Part shown: piece by piece, positions 1-6,604 of the stretch | Layout of the letters: each line of letters starts with the position of its first letter | Numbering within the stretch: position 1 is the first letter of the stretch | Source of the DNA: JBGPLH01 sp041486365 [NCBI: Thermodesulfobacteriota bacterium] | GTDB lineage: Bacteria; JAUYMQ01 | NCBI GenBank assembly: GCA_041486365.1 | Contig: JBGPLH010000183.1 | Coordinates: forward strand, 1-6,729 | DNA length: 6,729 bases | Direction: 5' to 3' | Notes under the pieces: generated by a model | The model's input: only the letters and a program-made list of their open reading frames with translations | Told to the model about the DNA's origin: nothing | Databases searched by the model: none | Position numbers and translations under genes: made by a program

Positions 1-141
1 CTTCTTCCGCTTCACGCTGGGCTTCTCGTAGTGCTCTCGCTTGCGGATCTCCGACAGGATTCCCGCCTTCTCGCACTGCTTCTTGAAGCGCTTCATGGCG
101 TTATCGAAGGGCTCGTTGTCCTTGACTTTGACTCCCGGCAT
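1..141 (-). CDS. rpsU: Small ribosomal subunit protein bS21, N-terminal part (runs off the left edge)
   Basis: The 47 visible residues begin [20 protein letters not shown] and continue [27 protein letters not shown], typical of bS21: an acidic N-terminal strand, the [10 protein letters not shown] helix, the [10 protein letters not shown] segment, and the start of the Lys/Arg-rich tail. S21 binds 16S rRNA near the 3' end in the 30S subunit and helps translation initiation. Family members are about 60-70 residues, so the last ~15-25 codons are outside the window. The ATG at 141 has a strong SD and a promoter with leader upstream. It is therefore probably an independent transcription unit rather than the last his-operon gene; the neighbours beyond the edge are unknown. 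Confidence 0.95.
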   Translation of the reverse strand, partial: MPGVKVKDNEPFDNAMKRFKKQCEKAGILSEIRKREHYEKPSVKRKK

Positions 142-143
142 GC

Positions 144-160
144 GGGGTTTCGCCTCCCCT
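144..160 (-). promoter_or_regulatory. rpsU Shine-Dalgarno, able to pair with CCCC next to the AUG
   Basis: The transcript has AGGGGAGG (plus 153-160) 11 nt before the rpsU ATG. The GGGG of this SD (156-159) can pair with a CCCC (144-147) just upstream of the start codon, closing an 8-nt loop. The SD is strong in sequence and supports the start; the 4-bp pairing could partly hide it. Confidence 0.5.
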
Positions 161-178
161 CTATCGAGAATTCCGTCC

Positions 179-209
179 GCCCGGGCAAAAAGACGCGGTT
201 TTCCCGGGC
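179..209 (-). promoter_or_regulatory. Bulged hairpin in the rpsU leader
   Basis: GCCCGGG (179-185) pairs with CCCGGGC (203-209), and AAAA (187-190) with TTTT (199-202), leaving one bulged base and an 8-nt loop: 11 bp in total. It begins about 9 nt after the predicted transcription start. On the transcribed strand no U-run follows, so it is not a terminator. It could protect the 5' end or act as a site for translational feedback, as leaders of some ribosomal-protein genes do; this is inference. Confidence 0.5.
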
Positions 210-224
210 TTCGGGCAAAACGGC

Positions 225-252
225 AGTATATCGGTCGAGCTTCGAGTGTCAA
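225..252 (-). promoter_or_regulatory. Sigma70-type promoter of rpsU
   Basis: On the minus strand a perfect TTGACA (-35, plus 247-252) is followed after 16 nt by TATACT (-10, plus 225-230), one mismatch from TATAAT. Transcription should begin near position 218, giving a leader of about 77 nt before the rpsU ATG. It is the only clear promoter I see in the window and lies 28 nt after the hisF stop. It separates rpsU expression from the his operon, although read-through from hisF is not excluded. Confidence 0.75.
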
Positions 253-280
253 CCCAAAACTGGCCGCAGCCACGGGCGCT

Positions 281-1051
281 TCAGAGGCGAATGGGGACCC
301 CCCGCTCGGCGAGGTACTTCTTGGCCTCGGGAATCGTGTGCTCCCGGAAGTGGAAGATCGAAGCCGCCAGCACGGCGCTAGCCCCTCCCTGGACGAGGCC
401 CTCGTAGAGGTGCTCCAGGGTCCCCACCCCGCCCGAGGCGATCACCGGGACTCCGACCGCGTCGCTCACCGCCCGGGTGAGGGGGATGTCGTAGCCGGCC
501 TTCGTGCCGTCCCGGTCCATGCTGGTGAGGAGGATCTCGCCGGCCCCCGCGCGCTCCATCTGCTCGACCCAGGCGAGGGCGTCGATCCCGGTCGGCGTGC
601 GCCCGCCGTGGGTGTAGACCTCCCAGCGAGGCTGGTCGGGTGTCTCGTGAACGCGCTTGGCGTCCACGGCGACGACGATGCACTGGCTCCCGAATCGTCC
701 CGCGGCGCGCCGGACGAAGTCCGGATCGGCCACGGCCGCCGTGTTGATCGACACCTTGTCGGCGCCCGCCCGGAGGAGGCTCTTGATGTCGTCCAGATCC
801 CGCACGCCGCCGCCCACGGTGACGGGCATGAAGACGCCCTCGGCCGTGCGCGCCACGACGTCGAGGATGATGTTCCTCCGCTCGTGCGAGGCCGTGATGT
901 CCAGGAACGTCAGCTCGTCCGCCCCCTCCGCGTCGTAGGCGAGCGCGGCCTCCACCGGATCGCCCGCGTCGCGAAGGGCGACGAAGTTGACCCCCTTCAC
1001 GACACGACCTTCCTTCACATCCAGGCAGGGGATGATCCGCCGGGTCAGCAC
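281..1051 (-). CDS. hisF: Imidazole glycerol phosphate synthase, cyclase subunit HisF
   Basis: TIM-barrel cyclase that combines PRFAR with ammonia delivered by HisH, giving imidazole glycerol phosphate for HisB and AICAR for purine synthesis. The 256 residues match the family closely: [15 protein letters not shown] with catalytic D11, [12 protein letters not shown] (77-88), VAVDAKRV with catalytic D130, [13 protein letters not shown] (176-188) and [11 protein letters not shown] (204-214). The start is GTG at 1051, overlapping the hisA stop by 7 nt, with a GGGAGG SD about 9 nt upstream. It is the last gene of the his cluster; the stop is followed by a 139-nt gap. No hisI or hisE follows, so the steps that make ProFAR must be encoded elsewhere. 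Confidence 0.97.
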   Translation of the reverse strand: MLTRRIIPCLDVKEGRVVKGVNFVALRDAGDPVEAALAYDAEGADELTFLDITASHERRNIILDVVARTAEGVFMPVTVGGGVRDLDDIKSLLRAGADKVSINTAAVADPDFVRRAAGRFGSQCIVVAVDAKRVHETPDQPRWEVYTHGGRTPTGIDALAWVEQMERAGAGEILLTSMDRDGTKAGYDIPLTRAVSDAVGVPVIASGGVGTLEHLYEGLVQGGASAVLAASIFHFREHTIPEAKKYLAERGVPIRL

Positions 1052-1782
1052 GTCCTGGGCCCTCCCGCGATGGCGAGCGCGTCCGCGAGCTTCACGTCGC
1101 CCGTGTAGAGCGCGCGGCCCACGATGACGCCCGTGACTCCCGCCGGCTCCATCCGGGCCACGGCCCGGATGTGCTCCAGGCTGCCGATCCCGCCGGAGGC
1201 GATCACGGGGATCCGCGTCGCCCGGGCCAGCGCCTCCGTGGCCGCGAGGTTGGGGCCGCGGAGCGTTCCGTCCACTTCGATGTCCGTGTACACGATGCCC
1301 GCCAGCGGGAGATCCTCGAATCGCCGCGCGACGTCGATGGCCGTCTCAGCGCTCGTCTCCACCCAGCCCCGCACCGCCACCTTCCCGTCCCGGGCGTCCA
1401 GGCCCAGCACGATCCGCCCCGGGAACCGCTCCGCGGCCTCGCGAACCACCGCGGGCTCCGCGAGCGCCGCCGTGCCGAGGATGACCCGCGTAACGCCGAG
1501 CGCGAGCATGCGCGCGGCCGTGTCCACGGTCCGGATCCCGCCGCCCATCTGCACCGGAACGGAGACGGCCCCGAGGATCCGGCCGATCGCATCCAGGTTT
1601 CGCGGCTCCCCCGCGACGGCGCCGTCCAGATCCACGACGTGGAGCCAGGAGGCCCCCTCGGACGCCCAGCGCCGCGCGGCGTTCTCGGGGTGATCGTCGT
1701 AGCGCGTCTCGCGCGCCATGTCGCCCTGCACGAGGCGGACCGCCGCGCCTCCCTTGATGTCGATGGCCGGGTACACGATCAC
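1045..1782 (-). CDS. hisA: Phosphoribosylformimino-5-aminoimidazole carboxamide ribotide isomerase HisA
   Basis: TIM-barrel isomerase that performs the Amadori rearrangement of ProFAR to PRFAR, the substrate of HisH-HisF. The 245 residues show the two half-barrel pattern: catalytic D8 in YPAIDIKGG, phosphate-binding VQMGGGIR (77-84), D129 in [14 protein letters not shown], the second-half motif [14 protein letters not shown] (165-178), and the second phosphate site IASGGIGS (194-201). Presence of GW (139-140) and of DGTLRGPN distinguishes it from HisF. The start is GTG at 1782, overlapping the lipoprotein stop (GTGA), with an AGGGAG SD about 6 nt upstream. The 3' end overlaps hisF by 7 nt. 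No sign of the bifunctional PriA/TrpF form is evident beyond ordinary HisA features, but substrate range cannot be settled by eye. Confidence 0.96.
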   Translation of the reverse strand: MIVYPAIDIKGGAAVRLVQGDMARETRYDDHPENAARRWASEGASWLHVVDLDGAVAGEPRNLDAIGRILGAVSVPVQMGGGIRTVDTAARMLALGVTRVILGTAALAEPAVVREAAERFPGRIVLGLDARDGKVAVRGWVETSAETAIDVARRFEDLPLAGIVYTDIEVDGTLRGPNLAATEALARATRIPVIASGGIGSLEHIRAVARMEPAGVTGVIVGRALYTGDVKLADALAIAGGPRTC

Positions 1783-2528
1783 GGCGGGCTCCCTGGCGGG
1801 ACCGGCGAGGGAGGCACGGCCTCATCGCGCGGAGGGCGCGGCTTCGGGAAGCGCTCGAGGATCTGTCCCGCCGCCCAGTCGGCGAGCTGGTGGGCCGTGA
1901 GGAAGCGCGCGCCGCGCTGCACGAAGCTGCCGATCCCGCCCACGTTGTCCGATAGCGTCGCCTGCGTCTCGGCGTAGGAGGCCTGCCAGAGGAGCTTTCC
2001 CGTGCGGGCGTCGACCAGGTGCACGTCCATCACGACCGCGGCGGACGCTTTCGCCGCGTAGGCCGATCCGTGCAGCTCGTCGTATAGCAGCACGTTTCCG
2101 GCGAGCACCGCGTCCGCGCCGAGCTCTTCCGCCATCGGGCCGAAGAACGCCGGCGGCTCCATCGCCTTCGGGTCCAGGTGGCGCCGGGCGATGAGGGCCT
2201 CCACGTCCCCCGGCCGGACGATGTCGTAGCCCCCCTTGAGAGAGAGCTGCTGGAGAAAGATGGCGGTGACCTCCGCCAGGGCGGCCTCGGGGACGCGGGC
2301 CCGCGGAAAGATCTTGCCGTCGTACAGGCAGGTCACCGTCGGCGAGCGCTCCGTGCCGGTGCGCTTCACGTAGAGATCGCTTTCGAAGGGAAGCAGGGCG
2401 ATCCGTCTGACCGCGGTTTTCCGGAGGAGATCGGTCTCCTGGACCTGCACGAACTTCGCGCAGGCGGCCAGCGGCGATACCGCGAGGAAGATCAGGACGG
2501 CGCGCGCCGCCGCGCGGCGGATAGTCAA
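1779..2528 (-). CDS. Putative outer-membrane lipoprotein of unknown role inside the his operon
   Basis: A 249-residue protein with a lipoprotein signal peptide: basic n-region (MTIRRAAARA), hydrophobic stretch VLIFLAVSPL, and lipobox LAAC with C23 as the lipidated residue. Residue +2 is Ala, which would favour outer-membrane sorting. The mature part has RRIALLPFESD (41-51), ELGADAVLAGNVLLYDE (135-151) and VDARTGKLLWQASY (172-185). This 'LLPF...GAD.VL.G...D.RTG...W' layout resembles the CsgG/LpoB/GNA1162-like group of periplasmic lipoproteins, but I cannot assign a family firmly. A Pro-rich tail ends the protein. The start is a TTG at 2528, chosen because it is the only in-frame start that keeps the signal peptide; no strong SD is seen. 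It begins 4 nt after the hisH stop and overlaps hisA by 4 nt, so it is coupled to both, although nothing in it suggests histidine metabolism. Confidence 0.82.
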   Translation of the reverse strand: MTIRRAAARAVLIFLAVSPLAACAKFVQVQETDLLRKTAVRRIALLPFESDLYVKRTGTERSPTVTCLYDGKIFPRARVPEAALAEVTAIFLQQLSLKGGYDIVRPGDVEALIARRHLDPKAMEPPAFFGPMAEELGADAVLAGNVLLYDELHGSAYAAKASAAVVMDVHLVDARTGKLLWQASYAETQATLSDNVGGIGSFVQRGARFLTAHQLADWAAGQILERFPKPRPPRDEAVPPSPVPPGSPP

Positions 2529-2532
2529 GGCG

Positions 2533-3156
2533 CTATCCGGCGAGGCGGCCGAACCGGTCGAGGATCGACAGGCCCAGGCGCTGGCTCTTTTCCGGATGGA
2601 ACTGCACGCCCCAGACGTTCTCCCGCGCGATGGCGGACGTGAACGACACGCCGTACTCCGTCGTCCCGGCGATCCAGGCGGGATCCACGGGCTGCACGTA
2701 GTAGGAGTGGACGAAGTAGAGGTGGCTCGGATCCGGGAGCCCTTCGAAGATCCGCGCGCGGTTCGGGAAGGCCACCTGGTTCCAGCCGATGTGCGGGACC
2801 TTTAGCGACTCGCCGGATGGCGTCCGCGCCGGGAAGCGCACGACGCGTCCCGACACGAGCCCCAGCCCTTCCTGCCTGCCGAACTCCTCGCTCTCGTCGA
2901 AGAGGAGCTGGAGCCCCAGGCAGATACCGAGGAAGGGCCTGCCGCCGCGGACGGCCTCCACGACGGGCTCGCGCAGGTCCCCCTTGACGAGGTTCGCCAT
3001 GCAGTCGCCGAAGGCCCCCACGCCGGGGAGCACCACGGCGGACGCCGCGCGCACACGATCGGGATCGGGGGTCACCTCCGCGGCGTGGCCCAGGCGCTCG
3101 AAGGCCTTCTGCACGCTGCGCACGTTCCCCATGCCGTAGTCCACGATGGCGATCAT
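2533..3156 (-). CDS. hisH: Imidazole glycerol phosphate synthase, glutamine amidotransferase subunit HisH
   Basis: Class I glutamine amidotransferase subunit that hydrolyses glutamine and passes ammonia through the HisF barrel to make imidazole glycerol phosphate and AICAR. At 207 residues it is of normal length. The catalytic triad is visible: C79 in GICLGLQLL, and H187 and E189 in QFHPEKSQ. The oxyanion-strand segment PGVGAFGDCM (44-53) and the HisH-typical PHIGWNQV (121-128) and YFVHSYYV (147-154) are also present. The ATG at 3156 gives the canonical MIAIVDYGMGN start. It lies 21 nt after the hisB stop, preceded by only a weak G-rich SD. Its partner HisF is encoded three genes downstream in the same operon. 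Confidence 0.97.
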   Translation of the reverse strand: MIAIVDYGMGNVRSVQKAFERLGHAAEVTPDPDRVRAASAVVLPGVGAFGDCMANLVKGDLREPVVEAVRGGRPFLGICLGLQLLFDESEEFGRQEGLGLVSGRVVRFPARTPSGESLKVPHIGWNQVAFPNRARIFEGLPDPSHLYFVHSYYVQPVDPAWIAGTTEYGVSFTSAIARENVWGVQFHPEKSQRLGLSILDRFGRLAG

Positions 3157-3177
3157 TGCCCATCCCGATCACGCAAT

Positions 3178-3939
3178 CTAGAGGCTGCCCTTCGTCGAGA
3201 GCGCGCCGCGCACGCGGGGCTCGATCCGGCTGGCCGCATCGAGGGCGCGGCCGAGCGCCTTGAAGACGCTCTCCACGATGTGGTGCGAGTTGCGCCCGTA
3301 GCGCGTGTTCACGTGCAGATCGATCTGCGCGTTCGATCCGAAGGCGCGCAGGAACTCCTCCACGAGCTCCAGATCGAAGTTGCTGATCCGCCGCGCCGGG
3401 ATCTGCACGTTGTAGACGAAGTGCGGCCGGTTGGAGAGGTCCACGGACACCTCCGTGAGCGTCTCCGTCATCGGCACCACCCCGTGGCCGTACCGGCGGA
3501 TCCCGCCGTAACCCTCCAGCGCCTGGTGGAACGCGCGGCCGAGCACGATTCCGACGTCCTCCACCGTGTGGTGCAGATCGACCTCCAGGTCGCCGCGCGC
3601 CTTCAACTGGACGTCGAAGAAGCCGTGCCTGAAGGCGGCGCCGAGCAGGTGATCGAAGAAGGGGATCCCCGTGTCGACGTGGTACTCGCCCGTCCCGTCG
3701 ATCACGAGCCGCAGCGCGATGTCGGTCTCCTTCGTCTTGCGCGTCACCTCGGCGCGGCGCGCGGCTCTCGATTCGCCCTTCGCGCGGGGCGTCCTGTCGT
3801 TCGACTCGTTGGATACTCTCGGCCCTCGCTTCGCTCGGGACATCACTTGGAATTTTCTCGGCCCTCGCTTCGCTCGGGACATCACTTGGAATTTTCTCGG
3901 CCCTCGCTTCGCTCGGGACCTCAGTGTGCCCTTCTTCAT
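3178..3939 (-). CDS. hisB: Imidazoleglycerol-phosphate dehydratase HisB with repeat-encoded N-terminal extension
   Basis: Monofunctional Mn-dependent dehydratase that converts imidazole glycerol phosphate to imidazole acetol phosphate. The core begins near residue 61 (RRAEVTRKTKETDI) and has both metal-binding signatures, HHTVED (123-128) and HHIVES (219-224), GIPFFDHLL (91-99) and the typical STKGSL C-terminus. There is no phosphatase domain, so histidinol-phosphate phosphatase must be separate. The core is about 193 residues, normal for the family, but the protein is 253 because of an extra N-terminal segment rich in Arg, Lys and Ser that contains 2.6 copies of SRAKRGPRKFQVM. I keep the ATG at 3939 because it overlaps the hisD stop (ATGA) and has a GGAGGA Shine-Dalgarno 4 nt upstream; the ATGs inside the repeats and a GTG near the core lack a well-placed SD. 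Processing or internal initiation remains possible. Confidence 0.95.
   Translation of the reverse strand: MKKGTLRSRAKRGPRKFQVMSRAKRGPRKFQVMSRAKRGPRVSNESNDRTPRAKGESRAARRAEVTRKTKETDIALRLVIDGTGEYHVDTGIPFFDHLLGAAFRHGFFDVQLKARGDLEVDLHHTVEDVGIVLGRAFHQALEGYGGIRRYGHGVVPMTETLTEVSVDLSNRPHFVYNVQIPARRISNFDLELVEEFLRAFGSNAQIDLHVNTRYGRNSHHIVESVFKALGRALDAASRIEPRVRGALSTKGSL
3818..3918 (-). repeat. 39-bp tandem repeat, 2.6 exact copies, inside the hisB 5' coding region
   Basis: Unit A (3880-3918) and unit B (3841-3879) are identical over 39 bp, and a third partial copy (3818-3840) is identical over its 23 bp; the sequence after it (AGTATCCAACGAG) looks like a decayed continuation. Thirty-nine bp is 13 codons, so copy number can change without a frameshift; the hisB frame reads SRAKRGPRKFQVM. 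Each unit has a 17-nt core, CCCGAGCGAAGCGAGGG on the coding strand (plus 3823-3839, 3862-3878, 3901-3917), and an A/T-richer spacer (AAAATTCCAAGTGATG) that stands out from the GC-rich surroundings. The core also matches a segment of murA. It is most likely a dispersed palindromic-type repeat in coding sequence. Confidence 0.9.
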
Positions 3940-5291
3940 GCCGTCCTCCGTCGGGCGCGGCCCGCGCCCCGTCTGCGCTTGTCCCGGTCCGCATCGAGCC
4001 GGACCCGCACCGCTTCCGCGTGCCCGGGCAGCCCCTCGAGCAGCGCGAGCGACTCGGCGTAGGGACCGAGCCGCCCGAGGCCCGCCGCCTCCACCTCGAT
4101 GACGCTGGAGCGCTTCACGAAATCCTGGGCGCCCAGCGGCGAGAAGAAGCGCGCGGTGCCCGCCGTGGGCAGCACGTGATTCGGCCCCGCCACGAAATCG
4201 CCGAGCACCACGCTCGTCCGGTGCCCGAGGAAGATCGCCCCCGCGTGGCGGATCTTCTTCAGGAGCAGATCCGGCCGGGCGACGGCCAGCTCAAGGTGCT
4301 CCGGCGCGAAGCGGTTCACGAGGTCCGCGGCCTCGGACAGATCCCGCGCGAGGATGAGCGCGCCACGGGATTCGAGGGACGCCATCACGATGCTCCGGCG
4401 CGGCGCCGCGGCCGCCCGGGCCAGGAGCCGCTCCCGCGCCTGCTCGACGAGCGCCCGCGAGGTCGCGATCAGCACCGCGGTTGCGTCCTCGTCGTGCTCG
4501 GCCTGCGAGAGAAGGTCGGCCGCCACCCAGTCCGCGCGTGCCGTCTCGTCTGCCACGACCACTATCTCCGTCGGCCCGGCGACGGCGTCGATCCCCACCG
4601 CGCCGAAGGCGAGCCGCTTCGCCGTGGCGACCCAGATGTTTCCCGGGCCCACGATCTTGTCCACACGAGGCACGCGGGCGGTGCCGTAGGCCATCGCCGC
4701 GATGGCCTGGGCGCCGCCGATCCGGAACACGCGATCGACGCCGGCCACGTCGGCCGCCGCGAGCACCATGGGATTGAGCGCTCCGCCGGTGGCCGGCGTG
4801 GCGAGCACGATCTCCCGCACGCCCGCCGTCCGGGCCGGAACGGCCGTCATGAGGACCGAGGACGGATAGGCCGCCTTGCCGCCCGGCGCGTAAACACCCA
4901 CGCGATCGAGCGGCGTCACCCGCTCGCCGATCGAGACGCCGGGCCCGCCGGCCATCCGCCATGATTTCGGGAGCGCCCGCGCGTGGAAGCGCTCAATTCG
5001 CGCGGCCACGACCTCGAGCGTCCGGAGCGCCTCGCGGGGCACCTGCTTCCGCGCGGCGCGCAGGGTGCGCCGGTCGACCTCGAGGGTCTCCGGCCTGACG
5101 TCGGCGCCATCGAAGCGGCGCGTGAAGCGGACCAGGGCGCGATCGCCCTCGCGCCGCACGGCCTCCATGATCGCGCGCACGCCCCGCTCGACGCGCTCTC
5201 CGTCCTCGATGGAGCGGGCGAGGATCCGGGCGAAGGCGCGCTCGAATCCCTTCTCGCGCGTCGAGAGGATCGGGAGCGACGGCGTCTTCAT
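3936..5291 (-). CDS. hisD: Histidinol dehydrogenase HisD
   Basis: Catalyses the last two oxidations of histidine synthesis, L-histidinol to histidinal to histidine, with NAD+ and a zinc ion. The 451 residues carry the full family signature [17 protein letters not shown] (234-250) running into LLSQAEHD. The expected zinc ligands and catalytic residues are present: Q263, H266, D365 ([10 protein letters not shown]), H424 (GLPGHAEA), and the E331-H332 pair in FAPEHLE. I chose the ATG at 5291 because it overlaps the murA stop (ATGA) and gives a normal N-terminus; the frame stays open further upstream only as a shadow inside murA. A GAAGG-type SD lies about 10 nt upstream. The last ~15 residues ([16 protein letters not shown]) form a strongly basic tail beyond the usual end. 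The stop overlaps the hisB start by 4 nt. Confidence 0.97.
   Translation of the reverse strand: MKTPSLPILSTREKGFERAFARILARSIEDGERVERGVRAIMEAVRREGDRALVRFTRRFDGADVRPETLEVDRRTLRAARKQVPREALRTLEVVAARIERFHARALPKSWRMAGGPGVSIGERVTPLDRVGVYAPGGKAAYPSSVLMTAVPARTAGVREIVLATPATGGALNPMVLAAADVAGVDRVFRIGGAQAIAAMAYGTARVPRVDKIVGPGNIWVATAKRLAFGAVGIDAVAGPTEIVVVADETARADWVAADLLSQAEHDEDATAVLIATSRALVEQARERLLARAAAAPRRSIVMASLESRGALILARDLSEAADLVNRFAPEHLELAVARPDLLLKKIRHAGAIFLGHRTSVVLGDFVAGPNHVLPTAGTARFFSPLGAQDFVKRSSVIEVEAAGLGRLGPYAESLALLEGLPGHAEAVRVRLDADRDKRRRGAGRARRRTA
3944..3949 (-). promoter_or_regulatory. hisB Shine-Dalgarno that supports the long HisB start
   Basis: GGAGGA lies 4 nt before the ATG at 3939, inside the last codons of hisD. 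It is the best SD match near any candidate hisB start. It supports translation of the repeat-encoded N-terminal extension rather than a start near the conserved core. Confidence 0.65.
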
Positions 5292-6604
5292 GACCCGGCG
5301 GCCTTCTCGCGGCGGATCTCCGCACCGAGCCGGGAGAGCTTCTCCTCGATGCGCTCGTAGCCCCGGTCGAGGTGGTACACCCGGGAGATCTCCGTCGTCC
5401 CCTCCGCCGCCAGGCCCGCAAGGACCAGGCACGCGCTCGCGCGCAGATCCGTGGCCATCACCGGAGCGCCCGACAGCCGGGGGACCCCGCGCACCACGGC
5501 GATCCCCGCCTCCACCGTGATGTCGGCCCCCATCCGCTGCAGCTCGCTCACGTGCATGAAGCGGTTCTCGAAGACGGTCTCCGAGATCCGGCTTGTGCCG
5601 GACGCGAGGGTCATGAGGGCCATGAACTGCGCCTGCATGTCCGTGGCGAAGCCCGGAAACGGGGACGTGCGGATGTCAGTGCTCCGGATCGGCTCCGGCG
5701 CGATTACCCGCAGGCCGTCGGCCTGGCGCTCGATCTGCGCGCCCGCCTCCCCGAGCTTCGCGATCACCGCCTCCAGGTGCTCGGCACGCGCGTTGCGCAG
5801 GGTGACGTCCCCACCGGTGATCGAGGCGGCCACCATGAAGGTGCCCGCCTCGATCCGGTCGGGCATCACCTTCACCTCGACCGGGAGGAGGAGGGGCACG
5901 CCTTCCACCGTGATCGTGTTCGTGCCGGCCCCCTCGATCTTCGCCCCCATGCGCGACAGCACGCGGGCCAGCTCGACGACCTCGGGCTCCTGGGCCGCGT
6001 TATCGATCACCGTCACCCCCTCCGCGAGGCTCGCCGCCATGAGGAGGTTCTCGGTGCCGGTCACGGTGATGGTCTCGAAATAGACCTTGCCGCCCATGAG
6101 CCGCTCGCAGTACGCGGTGACGTATCCGTGCTCGATCTCGATCTTCGCGCCGAGCGCCTCGAGCCCCTTCAAGTGCAGATTGATGGGACGCGCGCCGATG
6201 GCGCAGCCGCCCGGCAGCGAGACACGCGCGCGCCCGTAACGGGCCAGGAGCGGTCCGAGCACGAGGATGCTCGCGCGCATCGTCTTCACCAGGTCGTAGG
6301 GCGCCTCGGGCGTGTTGACGCGGGTCGTGTCCACCGCGAGGAAGTCATTAACAACGTCGGCCCTGGCATTGTCAGAGTCGGCCCTCCTTACGGTCGGGAC
6401 CTCGGGCCAGCGCCAGGTGACGCCCATGTGCTCGAGGAGGCGGAGCATCGTCCGCACGTCCTCCAGGCGCGGAACGCCCTGCACCACGCTCATGCCGGAC
6501 GTGAGAAGCGTGGCCGCGAGAATCGGCAGCACCGCGTTCTTCGCCCCGCTCACCTCGACGTCGCCTTCCAGGCGCCTCCCACCCTGGATCAGGATCCTGT
6601 CCAT
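5288..6604 (-). CDS. murA: UDP-N-acetylglucosamine 1-carboxyvinyltransferase MurA
   Basis: Cytoplasmic enzyme that transfers enolpyruvate from PEP to UDP-GlcNAc, the first committed step of peptidoglycan synthesis and the target of fosfomycin. The 438 residues show the two-lobed EPSP-synthase-like fold with the family motifs: K22-N23 in SGAKNA, the loop cysteine C134 in [11 protein letters not shown]110 in TMRAS, D322 in [10 protein letters not shown] and R414 in [14 protein letters not shown] Cys rather than Asp at the loop position predicts fosfomycin sensitivity of the enzyme. It is about 19 residues longer than E. coli MurA; compared with E. coli numbering (K22, R91, C115, as recalled) all of the excess falls between K22 and R110, around residues 68-92, where a repeat-derived insertion is seen. 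The ATG at 6604 has a G-rich SD. The stop overlaps hisD by 4 nt (ATGA), indicating translational coupling. Confidence 0.96.
   Translation of the reverse strand: MDRILIQGGRRLEGDVEVSGAKNAVLPILAATLLTSGMSVVQGVPRLEDVRTMLRLLEHMGVTWRWPEVPTVRRADSDNARADVVNDFLAVDTTRVNTPEAPYDLVKTMRASILVLGPLLARYGRARVSLPGGCAIGARPINLHLKGLEALGAKIEIEHGYVTAYCERLMGGKVYFETITVTGTENLLMAASLAEGVTVIDNAAQEPEVVELARVLSRMGAKIEGAGTNTITVEGVPLLLPVEVKVMPDRIEAGTFMVAASITGGDVTLRNARAEHLEAVIAKLGEAGAQIERQADGLRVIAPEPIRSTDIRTSPFPGFATDMQAQFMALMTLASGTSRISETVFENRFMHVSELQRMGADITVEAGIAVVRGVPRLSGAPVMATDLRASACLVLAGLAAEGTTEISRVYHLDRGYERIEEKLSRLGAEIRREKAAGS
6347..6403 (-). repeat. Repeat-derived in-frame insertion in murA, related to the hisB repeat
   Basis: This stretch encodes about residues 68-86 of MurA ([19 protein letters not shown]), which the family does not normally have between the strand around residue 65 and the [13 protein letters not shown] segment. 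Positions 6380-6403 match hisB positions 3899-3922 at 20 of 24 bases without gaps, and all four differences fall in the central 7 bases. A second TCGGCCCT at 6357-6364 repeats 6378-6385 with a period of 21 bp, so the insert itself looks like one and a half degraded copies. The insertion keeps the frame. The exact borders are estimated. Confidence 0.6.

Noticed and set aside
253-280. Intrinsic terminator after hisF
   Set aside because: Only a 4-bp TGGC/GCCA stem followed by GTTTTGGG is seen, which is too weak. The larger hairpin at 179-209 lies downstream of the rpsU promoter and has no trailing U-run.
41-1108. Long plus-strand open frame opposite hisF (355 codons)
   Set aside because: Antisense shadow of high-GC coding sequence; the opposite strand is HisF with all catalytic motifs, and the plus-strand protein looks like nothing known. 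The same applies to the plus-strand frames at 1171-1977, 3085-4062, 3924-4964 and 5451-6083.
3818-3918. CRISPR array
   Set aside because: The copies are contiguous with identical 'spacers', only 2.6 units are present, and they lie inside hisB in frame.
2525-3994. 489-codon minus-strand open frame across hisB and hisH
   Set aside because: It overlaps two clear genes in another frame, has no family motifs and is Arg/Gly/Pro-rich as expected for a GC-rich shadow. Its VPSEARAE repeats come only from the 39-bp DNA repeat.
3936-5432. Longer hisD starting at 5432 inside murA
   Set aside because: The extra 47 residues resemble nothing in HisD and would overlap 144 nt of murA. The ATG at 5291 overlaps the murA stop and gives a normal N-terminus.
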